NCBI RefSeq assembly: GCF_008710155.1
Contig: NZ_VYPZ01000019.1
Coordinates: 1-64,000 of the forward strand
Reading direction: 5' to 3'
From: Sphingobium limneticum
GTDB taxonomy: Bacteria; Pseudomonadota; Alphaproteobacteria; Sphingomonadales; Sphingomonadaceae
Length of the DNA: 64,000 bases
Shown here: piece after piece, positions 24,212-33,681 of the stretch
Numbering within the stretch: the first letter of the stretch is position 1
Layout: every line of letters begins with the position of its first letter
Position numbers and translations under genes: made by a program
The notes under the pieces: model-generated
Databases searched by the model: none
Seen by the model: the letters and a program-made list of their open reading frames with translations, nothing else
Told to the model about the DNA's origin: nothing

Positions 24212-25870
24212 ATGTACGATCAATATTACGGCTTGCAGGGCCGCCCGTTCCAGCTGACGCCGGACCCGCATTATTATTTCGAGAGCGCGACGCATCGCAA
24301 GGCGCTGTCCTATCTGGGCTATGGCTTGGCGCAGGGTGAAGGCTTCATCGTCATCACCGGCGATATCGGCGCGGGCAAGACCACGCTGGTCGGCCATCTG
24401 ATGCAGACGATCGATCCGTCCCGTCTGACTGCGGTCAAGATCGTGTCGACGCAGGTCGAGGGCGACGACATGTTGCGCCTTGCTGCGCAGCATTTTGGTC
24501 TGTCGGTCGATGGCCAGCCCAAGGCGGCGATCCTGCATCAGGTCGAAGGCTATCTCTATGCTCAGGCGCGCGCCGGGCGGCGCACCCTGCTGATCGTGGA
24601 TGAAGCGCAGAACCTGCCGGTTTCCGCGATCGAGGAATTGCGGATGCTGTCCAATTTCCAGCTGGGCGGCCAGTCGCTGTTGCAGATATTCCTGCTGGGC
24701 CAGCCGGAGTTTCGCGATCTCATCAAATCGCCCGAACTGGAGCAGCTGCGCCAGCGCGTGATCGCGACCCATCATCTAGAACCGATGATGGCCAATGAGA
24801 TCGAGCCCTATATTCTCCATCGTCTGGCCATTGCCGGATGGAGCGGCAACCCCGCCTTTACGCCCGGCGCTTTTGCTGCACTTTATGCCGCGACCGGCGG
24901 CGTGCCGCGCCGTCTTAATGCGCTGGCCAGCCGCGTGCTTCTGTTGGGCGCGATCGAGCAGTTGCACCTGATCGACGAAGAGGTCGTGGGCGCGGTCGTC
25001 GCCGACATGGGGCTGGACACGGATGTGGCGCCGGAACCGGTAGTGCCTTCGACGCTCGATAGGGTGGAGGATGTCCAAACGCCCGATCCTGTCGCCGTTG
25101 ATGACGCGCTGACCCAAGAGGAGACGATCGAGGTGGAAGAGGCCGCGGACGATGTCGCGATCGCGCCCTTCGCCTATCAGCCAGCCTTTGAAGAGACGGC
25201 CGAGGATGACGCGGCGGATTACGACGCCGTCGAACTGGACGCGTCCTGGGCACAGGCCGCGGACTTCGAGCCGATCGCGGAAACTGCGGATGCGCCGGAT
25301 GCGGACGCTTCGGAAGAGGAGGCGCAGGACTTTGCGCCGAGTACGGTGGCGCCCTTTGCGCGGCCGGGTTTCGCCGCTTTCGCGCCACCGCGCCCGGTCG
25401 CCTTTGAGGTTGAGCCGGTCGCGGAAAATGCATGGCAGGATGAGGACGCACCCGTGGCTGAGCAGGATGAGCCTGTCCTGGATGAGGTGACGGAAGTCGA
25501 AGACTTTACCGAAATCGAACCCATTGCCGATGCTCAAGCCCAAACCGAACCTCTGGCCGCGATCGAAGCGCCCGATGTCGATGCGCTGCGCGCCGACATG
25601 CTCGGTGAGATCGAGGCATTGCGCGCCGAAATCGCCTCGCTGCGGGCGATGCAGGCGCATGCGCCCTTCGCTCAGCCGGTCGCGGCACAGTCGGAAGTCG
25701 ATCCCGAAGCGCTCAAGGCCTGCTTCACCCTGATCGAAGAACGGCTGTCGTCGCTGGAATTCCGGGCCGAGGAACAGGATACCGCGCTGCGCCGGGTATT
25801 GACCCTGCTGGTCGATTGGGTCGAGCGTGAGGAGCAGATGGCGGACCTTCAGGAAGGCGTCGCCGCCTGA
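24212..25870 (+). CDS. XrtA-associated AAA ATPase (ExeA-like)
   Basis: 552 residues; ATG 24212 after GAGACGAGGA, with the family opening MYDQYYGLQGRPFQLTPDP. Walker A GDIGAGKTT (Lys56) and Walker B TLLIVDEAQNL are intact in an ExeA/GspA-like AAA domain of about 270 residues. The rest is an unusually long acidic, Ala/Glu/Asp-rich low-complexity stretch (about 275-480) ending in a short coiled coil (LSSLEFRAEEQDTALRRV). The shorter family members lack this tail. It probably couples ATP use to assembly of the export machinery. Confidence 0.92.
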   Translation: MYDQYYGLQGRPFQLTPDPHYYFESATHRKALSYLGYGLAQGEGFIVITGDIGAGKTTLVGHLMQTIDPSRLTAVKIVSTQVEGDDMLRLAAQHFGLSVDGQPKAAILHQVEGYLYAQARAGRRTLLIVDEAQNLPVSAIEELRMLSNFQLGGQSLLQIFLLGQPEFRDLIKSPELEQLRQRVIATHHLEPMMANEIEPYILHRLAIAGWSGNPAFTPGAFAALYAATGGVPRRLNALASRVLLLGAIEQLHLIDEEVVGAVVADMGLDTDVAPEPVVPSTLDRVEDVQTPDPVAVDDALTQEETIEVEEAADDVAIAPFAYQPAFEETAEDDAADYDAVELDASWAQAADFEPIAETADAPDADASEEEAQDFAPSTVAPFARPGFAAFAPPRPVAFEVEPVAENAWQDEDAPVAEQDEPVLDEVTEVEDFTEIEPIADAQAQTEPLAAIEAPDVDALRADMLGEIEALRAEIASLRAMQAHAPFAQPVAAQSEVDPEALKACFTLIEERLSSLEFRAEEQDTALRRVLTLLVDWVEREEQMADLQEGVAA

Positions 25871-25906
25871 CTGGGTTTTGCCGATAATGGTTGAAGTTGG
25901 AGTGCT

Positions 25907-26752
25907 ATGCAGAACGCCCTGTCTGTCGATGTCGAGGACTGGTTCCAGGTCGGCGCGTTCGAGCGCACGTTGCGGCGTGCCGACTGGGACGCCCTGACCC
26001 ACCGCGTCGAAGGCAATACCGATGCGGTGCTGGACCTGTTCGCGCAGGCAGACGTCAAGGCGACCTTCTTCACGCTGGGCTGGGTTGCGGAACGTTATCC
26101 CGCGTTGATGCGGCGCATCGCCGAAGCGGGCCATGAAGTGGCCAGCCATGGCTATGACCATGCCCGCGTCTTCACCTTCACGCCCGAAGAGTTTCGTGCC
26201 GACCTGCGCAAATCGCGGGCGATCCTGGAGGATGCGAGTGGGCAGGCCGTGACCGGCTATCGCGCGCCCAGCTTTTCCATCGACCCGCGCACGCCCTGGG
26301 CGCATCCGATCTTGGCGGAGGAAGGCTATCGCTATTCCTCCAGCGTCGCGCCGATCCGGCATGACCATTATGGCTGGCCCGATTCGCCGCGCTTCGCGTG
26401 GAAACCGGTGGCGGGATCGCCTTTGGTCGAACTGCCGGTGACGACCGCCAAATGGGGCAAGCGCACTTTGGCGGCGGGCGGCGGCGGTTTTTTTCGCCTG
26501 CTGCCCTATGGCTTTTCACGCTGGGCGATCCGCCAGGTCAACGAACAGGCCGGCCGCCCCGCGATCATCTATTTCCATCCCTGGGAAATCGACCCGGATC
26601 AGCCGCGCGTTGCGGAAGCGCCGCTGCGGTCGCGCCTGCGCCATTATAGCAACCTGTCGGTGATGGCGGCCAAGCTGCGTCGCCTGACCAGCGATTTCGC
26701 CTGGACCCGCGTGGATGCGCTGGCCGATGCGGAAGCGGCGCGGGCGTCATGA
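25907..26752 (+). CDS. XrtA-system polysaccharide deacetylase
   Basis: 281 residues, NodB-type carbohydrate esterase fold. SVDVEDWFQV holds the catalytic/metal aspartates, HEVASHGYDH the metal histidines, and GYRAPSFS the substrate loop. The family's role is removal of N-acetyl groups from the exopolysaccharide or its precursor. The C-terminal half carries the DUF3473-like segment (FHPWEIDPDQPR). Its stop overlaps the start of the first FemAB gene (ATGATGA). Confidence 0.93.
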   Translation: MQNALSVDVEDWFQVGAFERTLRRADWDALTHRVEGNTDAVLDLFAQADVKATFFTLGWVAERYPALMRRIAEAGHEVASHGYDHARVFTFTPEEFRADLRKSRAILEDASGQAVTGYRAPSFSIDPRTPWAHPILAEEGYRYSSSVAPIRHDHYGWPDSPRFAWKPVAGSPLVELPVTTAKWGKRTLAAGGGGFFRLLPYGFSRWAIRQVNEQAGRPAIIYFHPWEIDPDQPRVAEAPLRSRLRHYSNLSVMAAKLRRLTSDFAWTRVDALADAEAARAS

Positions 26753-27819
26753 TGATTGACCATGCCGCCGATCTGGCGGTCGTGACGCTGGATGTCGGCG
26801 ATGCGTCGCAGGCACAGGCGGCGGACGCTTTCGTCGCGAGCCACGCGGCGGGTATGCCTTTTCACCGCACCGCCTGGCTACGCGCCATAACCGCTGCCAC
26901 CGGGCATCGCGCTGTGTTGCTGGCGGCCGTGGCACCCTCCGGCGATATCAAGGGGTTGCTGCCGCTACATCATGTGAAGAGCCGCTTGTTCGGGAACGCG
27001 CTGGTATCGACCGGCTTCGCCGTGGATGGCGGCCTGCTGGTGACCGACGACCGGGCGCTGGCACCGCTGGCCGCTGCGGCGATCCAATTGGCGCGGGACA
27101 AGGGCGCAATATCGGTGGAATTGCGTGGCGGACCGGCGCCGGACGGCGAATGGAGCAGTGCCGAGGGCGAATATGTCGGCTTCGTCCGACCGATCGCGGT
27201 CGATGACGAGGCGGAATTGCTGGCCATACCGCGCAAACATCGCGCCGAACTGCGCAAGGCGCTGGCCAATCCTTCGCTCAGCGTCGAAGTCGGACGAACC
27301 GATCGGCTGCTGCGCGATCATTATCATGTTTATGCGACCAGCGTCCGTAATCTGGGCACGCCAGTATTCCCGGCGAAGCTGTTCAAATCGGTGTTGCAGC
27401 ATTTCGGCGACGATGCCGACCTGCTGGTGGTGCGGCAGGATGACCGGCCGGTGTCGGCTGTCCTCTCCCTCTACCATCAGGGTCGGGCCATGCCCTATTG
27501 GGGCGGGGGCGTTGCCGATGCACGCCAACTGCGTTCCAACGAGTTGATGTATTATCGTTTGATGGGCCATGGCCGGGCACGCGGCATGACCCATTTCGAC
27601 TTCGGCCGATCAAAGGCCGGCAGCGGGCAGGCGGCCTGGAAGAAAAGCTTTGGCTTCGAACCGGTGCCGCGCGTCTATCATGACTGGGCGGCGGATGGGG
27701 CAGGGCGCGACGTCAATCCGCACAGCGCCAAATATCGACGGCGGGTTGACCTGTGGAAGCGGTTGCCGCTGCCGGTCGCGAACCTGTTGGGGCCGATGAT
27801 CTCGCGCGGTCTTGGTTGA
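26749..27819 (+). CDS. FemAB-family XrtA/PEP-CTERM-associated protein, paralogue 1
   Basis: 356 residues with paired GNAT-like domains of the FemAB type. The conserved run HFDFGRSKAGSGQAAWKKS and the closing DVNPHSAKYRRRVDLWKRL are shared with the next gene, so the two are paralogues. FemAB proteins transfer aminoacyl groups; in XrtA loci they probably add an amino acid to a lipid-linked sugar. ATG ATG at the overlap leaves two possible starts three bases apart. Confidence 0.92.
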   Translation: MMIDHAADLAVVTLDVGDASQAQAADAFVASHAAGMPFHRTAWLRAITAATGHRAVLLAAVAPSGDIKGLLPLHHVKSRLFGNALVSTGFAVDGGLLVTDDRALAPLAAAAIQLARDKGAISVELRGGPAPDGEWSSAEGEYVGFVRPIAVDDEAELLAIPRKHRAELRKALANPSLSVEVGRTDRLLRDHYHVYATSVRNLGTPVFPAKLFKSVLQHFGDDADLLVVRQDDRPVSAVLSLYHQGRAMPYWGGGVADARQLRSNELMYYRLMGHGRARGMTHFDFGRSKAGSGQAAWKKSFGFEPVPRVYHDWAADGAGRDVNPHSAKYRRRVDLWKRLPLPVANLLGPMISRGLG

Positions 27820-27840
27820 AACACACACCAAATATTCAAT

Positions 27841-27859
27841 CCTGATCGTTAGGATCAGG
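27841..27859 (+). terminator. short hairpin between the two FemAB genes
   Basis: CCTGATC (27841-27847) and GATCAGG (27853-27859) form a 7-bp stem with a five-base loop in the 65-base gap between the FemAB paralogues. No T run follows, so it is more likely an mRNA stability or attenuation stem than a strong terminator. Confidence 0.35.
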
Positions 27860-27884
27860 CACGGGTGGCAAGGGAAATACGTCC

Positions 27885-28958
27885 ATGAATGCAATTACCG
27901 GTCTGGGCGTCATCATCGACGAAGCGCGGCTGTCCGACAGCGCGACGGTCGCGGAACTGGACGCCTGGGTGCTGGCGCATCCCGACTCGACGCCGTTCCA
28001 CCGGCCCGGCTGGGTCATGGGTGTGGAAGCCGGCACCGGGCAGAAGGCCAAGATGCTGGTCGCGCGCCTGTTCGGCAAGGATATCGTCGGCATTTTGCCG
28101 CTCACATCCATCCGCTCCGCCCTGTTCGGTCGTGCGCTCGTGAGCAGCGGTTTTGCCGTGGATGGCGGCATATTGACCACCGATCGCAAGGCGGGGACGG
28201 CATTGGCCGATGCCGCATGGATCATGGCCGAAAGGCTGGGCTGCGACACGTTGGAACTGCGTGGCGGCGAAACGCCAAGGGGGGCATCATGGCAGGAAAA
28301 GGCCGACGCCTATCTCGGTTTCTCCCGTGCTTTGGCCGCCGACGATGAGGCCGAACTCAAGGCCGTGCCCAAGCGGCACCGGGCCGAAATCCGCAAGGGG
28401 ATCGGCAATGACCTGACCTTCGAAATGGGTCGGGACAAGCGGTTGCGGGATATCCACTACCGGCTTTATGCGCACAGCGTCCATAATCTGGGTACGCCGG
28501 TCTTCCCCCGCGCACTGTTCGATCAGGTCATGGACCGTTTCGGCGAAGATGCCGATATCGCCATGGTGTCGAAGGATGGCGTACCGTTGTCGGCCGTGAT
28601 CAGCCTCTATCATCGCGGCGCCTGCATGCCCTATTGGCATGGCGCGGCAGGCGGTGCGCGGGCGATGCGATCGAATGAATTTCTCTATTTCAGCCTGATG
28701 CGCGCCGCGAGGGAGCGGGGCTGCACCATCTTCGATTTCGGCCGGTCGAAGGTCGGTACCGGTCCCGCCGCCTGGAAGAAGACATGGGGGTTCGAAGGCG
28801 AGCCGCTCGGCTATCATCTGCGTACCGCGCCGGGCAAGGAAACGCGCGACGTCAATCCGCTCTCACCCCAATATCGGCGCAAGGTCGAATTGTGGAAGAA
28901 ACTGCCGGAGCCGATCGCCAACCTCATCGGCCCGCACATCGCGCGAGGGCTTGGATGA
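27885..28958 (+). CDS. FemAB-family XrtA/PEP-CTERM-associated protein, paralogue 2
   Basis: 357 residues, the same two-domain FemAB architecture as its neighbour: FDFGRSKVGTGPAAWKKT and DVNPLSPQYRRKVELWKKL match the corresponding stretches of paralogue 1. Sequence identity is high in the C-terminal half and lower in the N-terminal half, suggesting an old duplication with divergence at the acceptor side. AAGGGAAATACG precedes the ATG. The stop overlaps the start of the glycosyltransferase. Confidence 0.92.
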   Translation: MNAITGLGVIIDEARLSDSATVAELDAWVLAHPDSTPFHRPGWVMGVEAGTGQKAKMLVARLFGKDIVGILPLTSIRSALFGRALVSSGFAVDGGILTTDRKAGTALADAAWIMAERLGCDTLELRGGETPRGASWQEKADAYLGFSRALAADDEAELKAVPKRHRAEIRKGIGNDLTFEMGRDKRLRDIHYRLYAHSVHNLGTPVFPRALFDQVMDRFGEDADIAMVSKDGVPLSAVISLYHRGACMPYWHGAAGGARAMRSNEFLYFSLMRAARERGCTIFDFGRSKVGTGPAAWKKTWGFEGEPLGYHLRTAPGKETRDVNPLSPQYRRKVELWKKLPEPIANLIGPHIARGLG

Positions 28959-30181
28959 GCGGCGATATCCTCTTCCTCTGCCACCGTATTCCCTTTCCCC
29001 CGGATCGGGGCGACAAGATCCGGTCCTATCATCTGCTCAAGCGCCTGGCAGAGGTCGCCCCCGTCCATGTGGGCTGCTTCGCCGATGACGATCGCGATAT
29101 GGGCTTTGCCGGCGAAATGGCGCAGAGTACGACCAGCCAGTGCGTGCTAATGCGCAACCGGTCGAAGGTCGTGGCCGGGCTGACCGGTCTTGCCCGGCGG
29201 CAATCCCTGCTCATATCCCTGTTCGATCATCCCGGCCTGCATCGCTGGGTGGCGCAGACTCTCGCGGAACGGCCGATCCGGGCCGTCGTCGCCTATTCGG
29301 CGCAGATGGCGCATTTCGTGCCGATGCTTCCGGCTGATGTACCTTTCCTCATGGATTTCGTCGATTTCGATTCCGCCAAATATGCCAGCTATGGCGCGCA
29401 AGGTGGTGGACCGATGGGCTGGATCAATCGCCGCGAAGGCCGCGTGCTGCTCGATTTCGAACGGCGGACGGCGGCACGGGCGGATATCAGCAGCTTCGTC
29501 AGTGAGGCGGAGGCGGCGCTGTTCCGCAAGGCCTGCGGCCTTGGCACCGATCGAGTAATCGCCATCGAGAATGGCGTGGCGCTCGACTATTTCGATCCTG
29601 CCGCCTGCTTTCCGTCGGTCGAACGGGCGGCGGGGCCGTTGCTCGTCTTCACCGGCCAGATGGATTACCGCCCCAATATCGAGGCAGTGGAAAGTTTCGC
29701 GCGCCAGACGCTGCCGGCGATCCGTACCGTTCATGCCGATGCGCGCTTCGCCATTGTCGGGCGCAATCCGGCTAAAGCGGTGGAAGCATTGGGGGGGCTG
29801 CCGGGCGTTATCGTGACCGGCGGCGTGCCCGATGTGCGGGGCTGGCTGGCGGCGGCGGATGTCGTCGTCGCGCCGCTGCGGATCGCGCGCGGCATCCAGA
29901 ACAAGGTGCTGGAGGCGATGGCGATGGGTCGGCCCGTGGTCGCGTCTCCGCAAGCCGCCGAAGGCATCGACGCTACGGATGAAGCGCATTTCCTGATAGC
30001 GGCCAACCCTGCGGCAGAGGCGGCCAAAGTCGTCGCGCTGCTTGCCGATCCGGCGCGCGCGCAGCGCCTTGGGCTGGCCGCGCGCGCGCGGATGGAGGAG
30101 CGCTATCGCTGGTCCTCCACACTTGCCCATCTGCCCGACCTGCTGTTCGGCCAAGCCGCCGCCGGCGTGCAGGCCGCGTGA
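28955..30181 (+). CDS. XrtA-system glycosyltransferase (TIGR03087-like)
   Basis: 408 residues, GT-B fold. The N-terminus LFLCHRIPFPPDRGDKIRSYHLLK is that of the sugar transferase tied to exosortase-A loci; the C-terminal lobe shows FTGQMDYRPN, VIVTGGVPDVRGWLAAADVVVAPL and QNKVLEAMAMG, the nucleotide-sugar site. It adds a sugar during repeat-unit synthesis in the cytoplasm. It overlaps the upstream FemAB gene by four bases and the exosortase gene downstream by four bases. Confidence 0.93.
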   Translation: MSGDILFLCHRIPFPPDRGDKIRSYHLLKRLAEVAPVHVGCFADDDRDMGFAGEMAQSTTSQCVLMRNRSKVVAGLTGLARRQSLLISLFDHPGLHRWVAQTLAERPIRAVVAYSAQMAHFVPMLPADVPFLMDFVDFDSAKYASYGAQGGGPMGWINRREGRVLLDFERRTAARADISSFVSEAEAALFRKACGLGTDRVIAIENGVALDYFDPAACFPSVERAAGPLLVFTGQMDYRPNIEAVESFARQTLPAIRTVHADARFAIVGRNPAKAVEALGGLPGVIVTGGVPDVRGWLAAADVVVAPLRIARGIQNKVLEAMAMGRPVVASPQAAEGIDATDEAHFLIAANPAAEAAKVVALLADPARAQRLGLAARARMEERYRWSSTLAHLPDLLFGQAAAGVQAA

Positions 30182-31713
30182 CCGATCGCGCTATCCCGAT
30201 GGACCGGCTGCCGCTTACCGATCTGGCAGGCTGGCGTGGCCATCTGACCGCGCTGGGTATCGTCGCCTTCGCGATATTGGCGCTATTCTTTGCCGATGTG
30301 CGCAGCATGGTGTCGATCTGGTGGAACGCCTCCACCTTCGGCCATTGCCTGTTCATCCCCTTCCTCATTGCCTGGCTGGTGCAGCAGCGGATGCCGGGCC
30401 TGCGCCAGTTGGAACCGGTCGCCTGGGCGCCGGGGCTGATATGGTTGGGGATGGGTGCCTTTGCCTGGTTGCTGGGCGCGGCCGCGGGTGTGGCGATGGT
30501 GCGCCATGGCGCGCTGGTCCTGATGTTGCAGGGCGCGACCATCGCGTTGCTGGGTCCGGCCGTAGCGCGGGCCTTGCTCTTCCCGCTCTTCTACGCCTTC
30601 TTCATGGTGCCATTTGGCGAGGAGATCGTCCCGCCGCTCCAATTGCTGACGGCGCGCCTCGCCATGCTGCTGCTCGACCTGTCGGGTGTGCCGGCGCATA
30701 TGGAGGGCATCTTCATCACCACCCCGACCGGCTATTTCGAAGTGGCGGAGGCCTGTTCCGGGGCGAAATTCCTGATCGCCATGACGGCCTATGGCACGCT
30801 GGTCTGCAACGTCTGTTTCACAAGCTGGTCGCGCCGCGCGGTGTTCATGATCGGCGCGCTCAGCCTGTCGGTGCTTGCCAATGGCGTGCGCGCCTTCACC
30901 ACCATATTGGTCGCGCATCTGACGACGGTGGATGCCGCCGTGGGTTTCGATCATGTCGTCTATGGCTGGGTGTTCTTCGCGATCGTCATGGTCGTGGTGA
31001 TGGCGACGGCCTGGCCCTTCTTCGATCGTAAGCCCGGCGATCCCTGGTTCGATCCGCGCGCGTTGCAGGGCGCTGTAAAGCGCACATCGCGGGCGGGTGG
31101 CATCGCAGGAACGGCGCTGGCGATGGTCGTCGCCGCACCGCTTTGGCTCGCTGCTACGGCTGCCGCTGCCGATCCGTTGCCGCCTTTATTGGCCATGCCC
31201 AATGTCCCCGGCTGGACGCGGACCGCCGCGCCGCAGGCCTATCCATGGAAGCCGCGCTTCGATGGCGCCGACCATTTCGTGATCGGCCGCTATAGCAATG
31301 GGCGTGGACAGGTGGTGGACCTTGCCATCGCGGCCTATGCGGCGCAGGGCGAGGATCGCAAGCTGGTGGGCTTTGGCCAGGGCGCGGCCGATCCCGATAG
31401 CGAATGGGTCTGGTCCTCGCCTGCGCGCGCGCCGGCGGATGCGCGCGGCGAACAGATTACGGCGCCCGGTCCTGTCGTGCGCCATGTGGTGAGTTTCTAC
31501 CGCGTCGGCCATGGTGCCACGACCGGCAGCAGGCCGGCGATCAAGATGGCGACGATGAAGGCGCGGCTGCTGGGACAGGATCAGCGCGCCGTGGCCATCC
31601 TGGTGTCGGCGGAGGAAGCGGAAGGTCGCCCGTCCGATGCCGCCATCAGCGCTTTCCTGATCGACCTGGGCGACGTGCAGCTTTTGGCTGACCGCAGCAT
31701 GGGTATCCGATGA
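30178..31713 (+). CDS. xrtA: exosortase A with fused C-terminal EpsI-like domain
   Basis: 511 residues, GTG start overlapping the previous stop. Residues about 20-285 are the multi-TM exosortase; the predicted transpeptidase residues are Cys193 in EACSGAKF, Arg238 in NGVRAF and His259 in DHVVYGW. After a linker and a further TM helix (about 310-330) comes a periplasmic EpsI-like domain of about 180 residues (MPNVPGWTRTA, VDLAIAAYAAQGEDRKLVG). It cleaves PEP-CTERM sorting signals at the inner membrane. In many species EpsI is a separate gene; here it is fused. Confidence 0.95.
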   Translation: MTDRAIPMDRLPLTDLAGWRGHLTALGIVAFAILALFFADVRSMVSIWWNASTFGHCLFIPFLIAWLVQQRMPGLRQLEPVAWAPGLIWLGMGAFAWLLGAAAGVAMVRHGALVLMLQGATIALLGPAVARALLFPLFYAFFMVPFGEEIVPPLQLLTARLAMLLLDLSGVPAHMEGIFITTPTGYFEVAEACSGAKFLIAMTAYGTLVCNVCFTSWSRRAVFMIGALSLSVLANGVRAFTTILVAHLTTVDAAVGFDHVVYGWVFFAIVMVVVMATAWPFFDRKPGDPWFDPRALQGAVKRTSRAGGIAGTALAMVVAAPLWLAATAAAADPLPPLLAMPNVPGWTRTAAPQAYPWKPRFDGADHFVIGRYSNGRGQVVDLAIAAYAAQGEDRKLVGFGQGAADPDSEWVWSSPARAPADARGEQITAPGPVVRHVVSFYRVGHGATTGSRPAIKMATMKARLLGQDQRAVAILVSAEEAEGRPSDAAISAFLIDLGDVQLLADRSMGIR

Positions 31714-31785
31714 AAAAGACGGGGCTTCGACAGGGTCGGCCCGAACGGGGTATGATTTGCCGGTCGATCCTTTAAAGGCCAGATT

Positions 31786-33681
31786 ATGTGCGGCATAGCG
31801 GGCATCTTCCATCTCGAAACGGCCAAGCCCGTGGACCCGGCACGGGTGCGCGCGATGCTGGACGCCATGCCGCATCGCGGCCCGGACGGCAGCGGTATCT
31901 GGACCGCGCCGGGCGTGGGCCTTGGCCATCTACGCCTGTCGATCATCGACCTGGAGTCCGGCGCGCAGCCGATGCTGACCGAGGACGAGAGCCTGACCGT
32001 CGTGTTCAACGGCGAAATCTACAATTTCGCCGAAGTGCGCGCCGAACTGGAGGCGAAGGGCCATGTCTTTCGCACCCATAGCGATACCGAAGTCATTCTC
32101 CACGGCTATCGCCAATGGGGGGAGGATTGCGTGCGGCGCTTCAACGGCATGTTCGCTTTCGCGCTGTTCGATGCGCGAGCGCAGGCTTTGTGGCTGGTGC
32201 GCGACCGCATGGGGGTCAAGCCGCTTCATTATGCGCTGCTGTCGGACGGCAGCCTGATCTTCGGATCGGAGTTGAAAAGTCTCCTCGCCCATCCGCTGCT
32301 GCGGCGCGTGCCGGATCTGTCGGCGGTCGAGGACTATATGGCCTATGGCTATGTGCCCGACGACGCCTGCCTGGTGGCGGGCGTGCGCAAGCTGGGCGCG
32401 GGCGAGACGTTGCGGCTGGTGCGTGGTCGGCCTTTGCCGCAACCGCAACGCTATTGGGACGTCAGCTTTGCCGACCGGACGAAAGCGAAGCCCGAGGCGC
32501 TGGAAGAAGAGCTGGTCGCGCTGATGCGGCAGGCGGTGCGATCGCGCATGGTCGCCGATGTGCCGTTGGGTGCCTTCCTGTCGGGCGGGGTGGACAGCAG
32601 CAGCGTCGTCGCACTGATGGCGGAGGCGTCCAGCCAGGCCGTCAAGACCTGCACCATCGGCTTCGATGTCGCCAGCCTGGACGAGACGGCTTTTGCCGAT
32701 CGCATCGCGCGCCGTTTCGCCACCGATCATCGCACCCGAATCGTATCACCGGATGATTATGGATTGATCGACCGGCTGGCCTTTCATTTCGACGAGCCTT
32801 TCGCGGACGCGTCCGCGCTGCCGACCTTCCGGGTGTGCGAATTGGCGCGCGAGCAGGTGACGGTCGCGCTGTCGGGCGATGGCGCGGACGAAGCCTTTGC
32901 CGGTTATCGCCGCCATCGCTTCCAGATGCAGGGCGAGCGCTTCCGGTCGTTGATGCCGGCTTCGGTGCGCCAGCCCTTGTTCGGGACGCTCGGCAAATAT
33001 TATCCCAAGGCCGATTGGGCACCGCGCGCGCTGCGGGCCAAATCCACCTTTCTGGAATTGGCCGGGGAGGGCGGGGAAGCCTATGCCGCGTCGGTCGGCG
33101 TGACCCCGCACCCGCTGCGCCAACGACTGTTCAGTCAGGAGATGAAGAGCCGGCTTGGCGCCTATCGGGCGGAAGACCGCTATATCAAGGCGATGGCCGA
33201 TGCCCCGGCGCGCGATCCGCTCGATCGGGCGCAATATGCCGATATCCGCATCTGGTTGCCCGGCGATATCCTGACCAAGACAGACCGGATGAGCATGGCC
33301 GTCAGCCTGGAGGCGCGTGAGCCGCTGCTGGATCATCGCTTGGTCGAGTTCGCTGCCCGCTTGCCGGTGGCGCAGCGCATTCGCGGCAATAGCGGCAAAT
33401 ATCTGCTGAAGAAGACGATGGAGCCGTTCCTGCCGCAGGACATACTCTATCGCCAGAAAATGGGCTTCGTCACGCCGATCAGCGCCTGGTTTCGCGGCGC
33501 ACTGGCGGGCGAGGCGACAGCGATCGCCGGCGGATCCGCGCTGGCGAAAACCGGCTGGTTCGATACCTCCATGCTGGCGAAGGTCGCGGCCGATCACCGG
33601 TCGGGCGTCTCCGACCATGGCCGGCTGCTCTGGCAGTTGCTGATGCTGGACAAGTCGCTGACCCGTCTGTTCGGGACGTGA
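31786..33681 (+). CDS. XrtA/PEP-CTERM-system amidotransferase (asparagine synthase-like)
   Basis: 631 residues. It opens MCGIAGIFH, so Cys2 is the class II glutamine amidotransferase nucleophile; the synthase domain has the PP-loop LSGGVDSS near residues 265-272. Members of this branch in exosortase loci are thought to amidate an activated carboxylate on the polysaccharide. A CAGATT-like weak site precedes the ATG, with 72 bases after xrtA. Its stop overlaps the GTG start of the small membrane protein. Confidence 0.94.
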   Translation: MCGIAGIFHLETAKPVDPARVRAMLDAMPHRGPDGSGIWTAPGVGLGHLRLSIIDLESGAQPMLTEDESLTVVFNGEIYNFAEVRAELEAKGHVFRTHSDTEVILHGYRQWGEDCVRRFNGMFAFALFDARAQALWLVRDRMGVKPLHYALLSDGSLIFGSELKSLLAHPLLRRVPDLSAVEDYMAYGYVPDDACLVAGVRKLGAGETLRLVRGRPLPQPQRYWDVSFADRTKAKPEALEEELVALMRQAVRSRMVADVPLGAFLSGGVDSSSVVALMAEASSQAVKTCTIGFDVASLDETAFADRIARRFATDHRTRIVSPDDYGLIDRLAFHFDEPFADASALPTFRVCELAREQVTVALSGDGADEAFAGYRRHRFQMQGERFRSLMPASVRQPLFGTLGKYYPKADWAPRALRAKSTFLELAGEGGEAYAASVGVTPHPLRQRLFSQEMKSRLGAYRAEDRYIKAMADAPARDPLDRAQYADIRIWLPGDILTKTDRMSMAVSLEAREPLLDHRLVEFAARLPVAQRIRGNSGKYLLKKTMEPFLPQDILYRQKMGFVTPISAWFRGALAGEATAIAGGSALAKTGWFDTSMLAKVAADHRSGVSDHGRLLWQLLMLDKSLTRLFGT

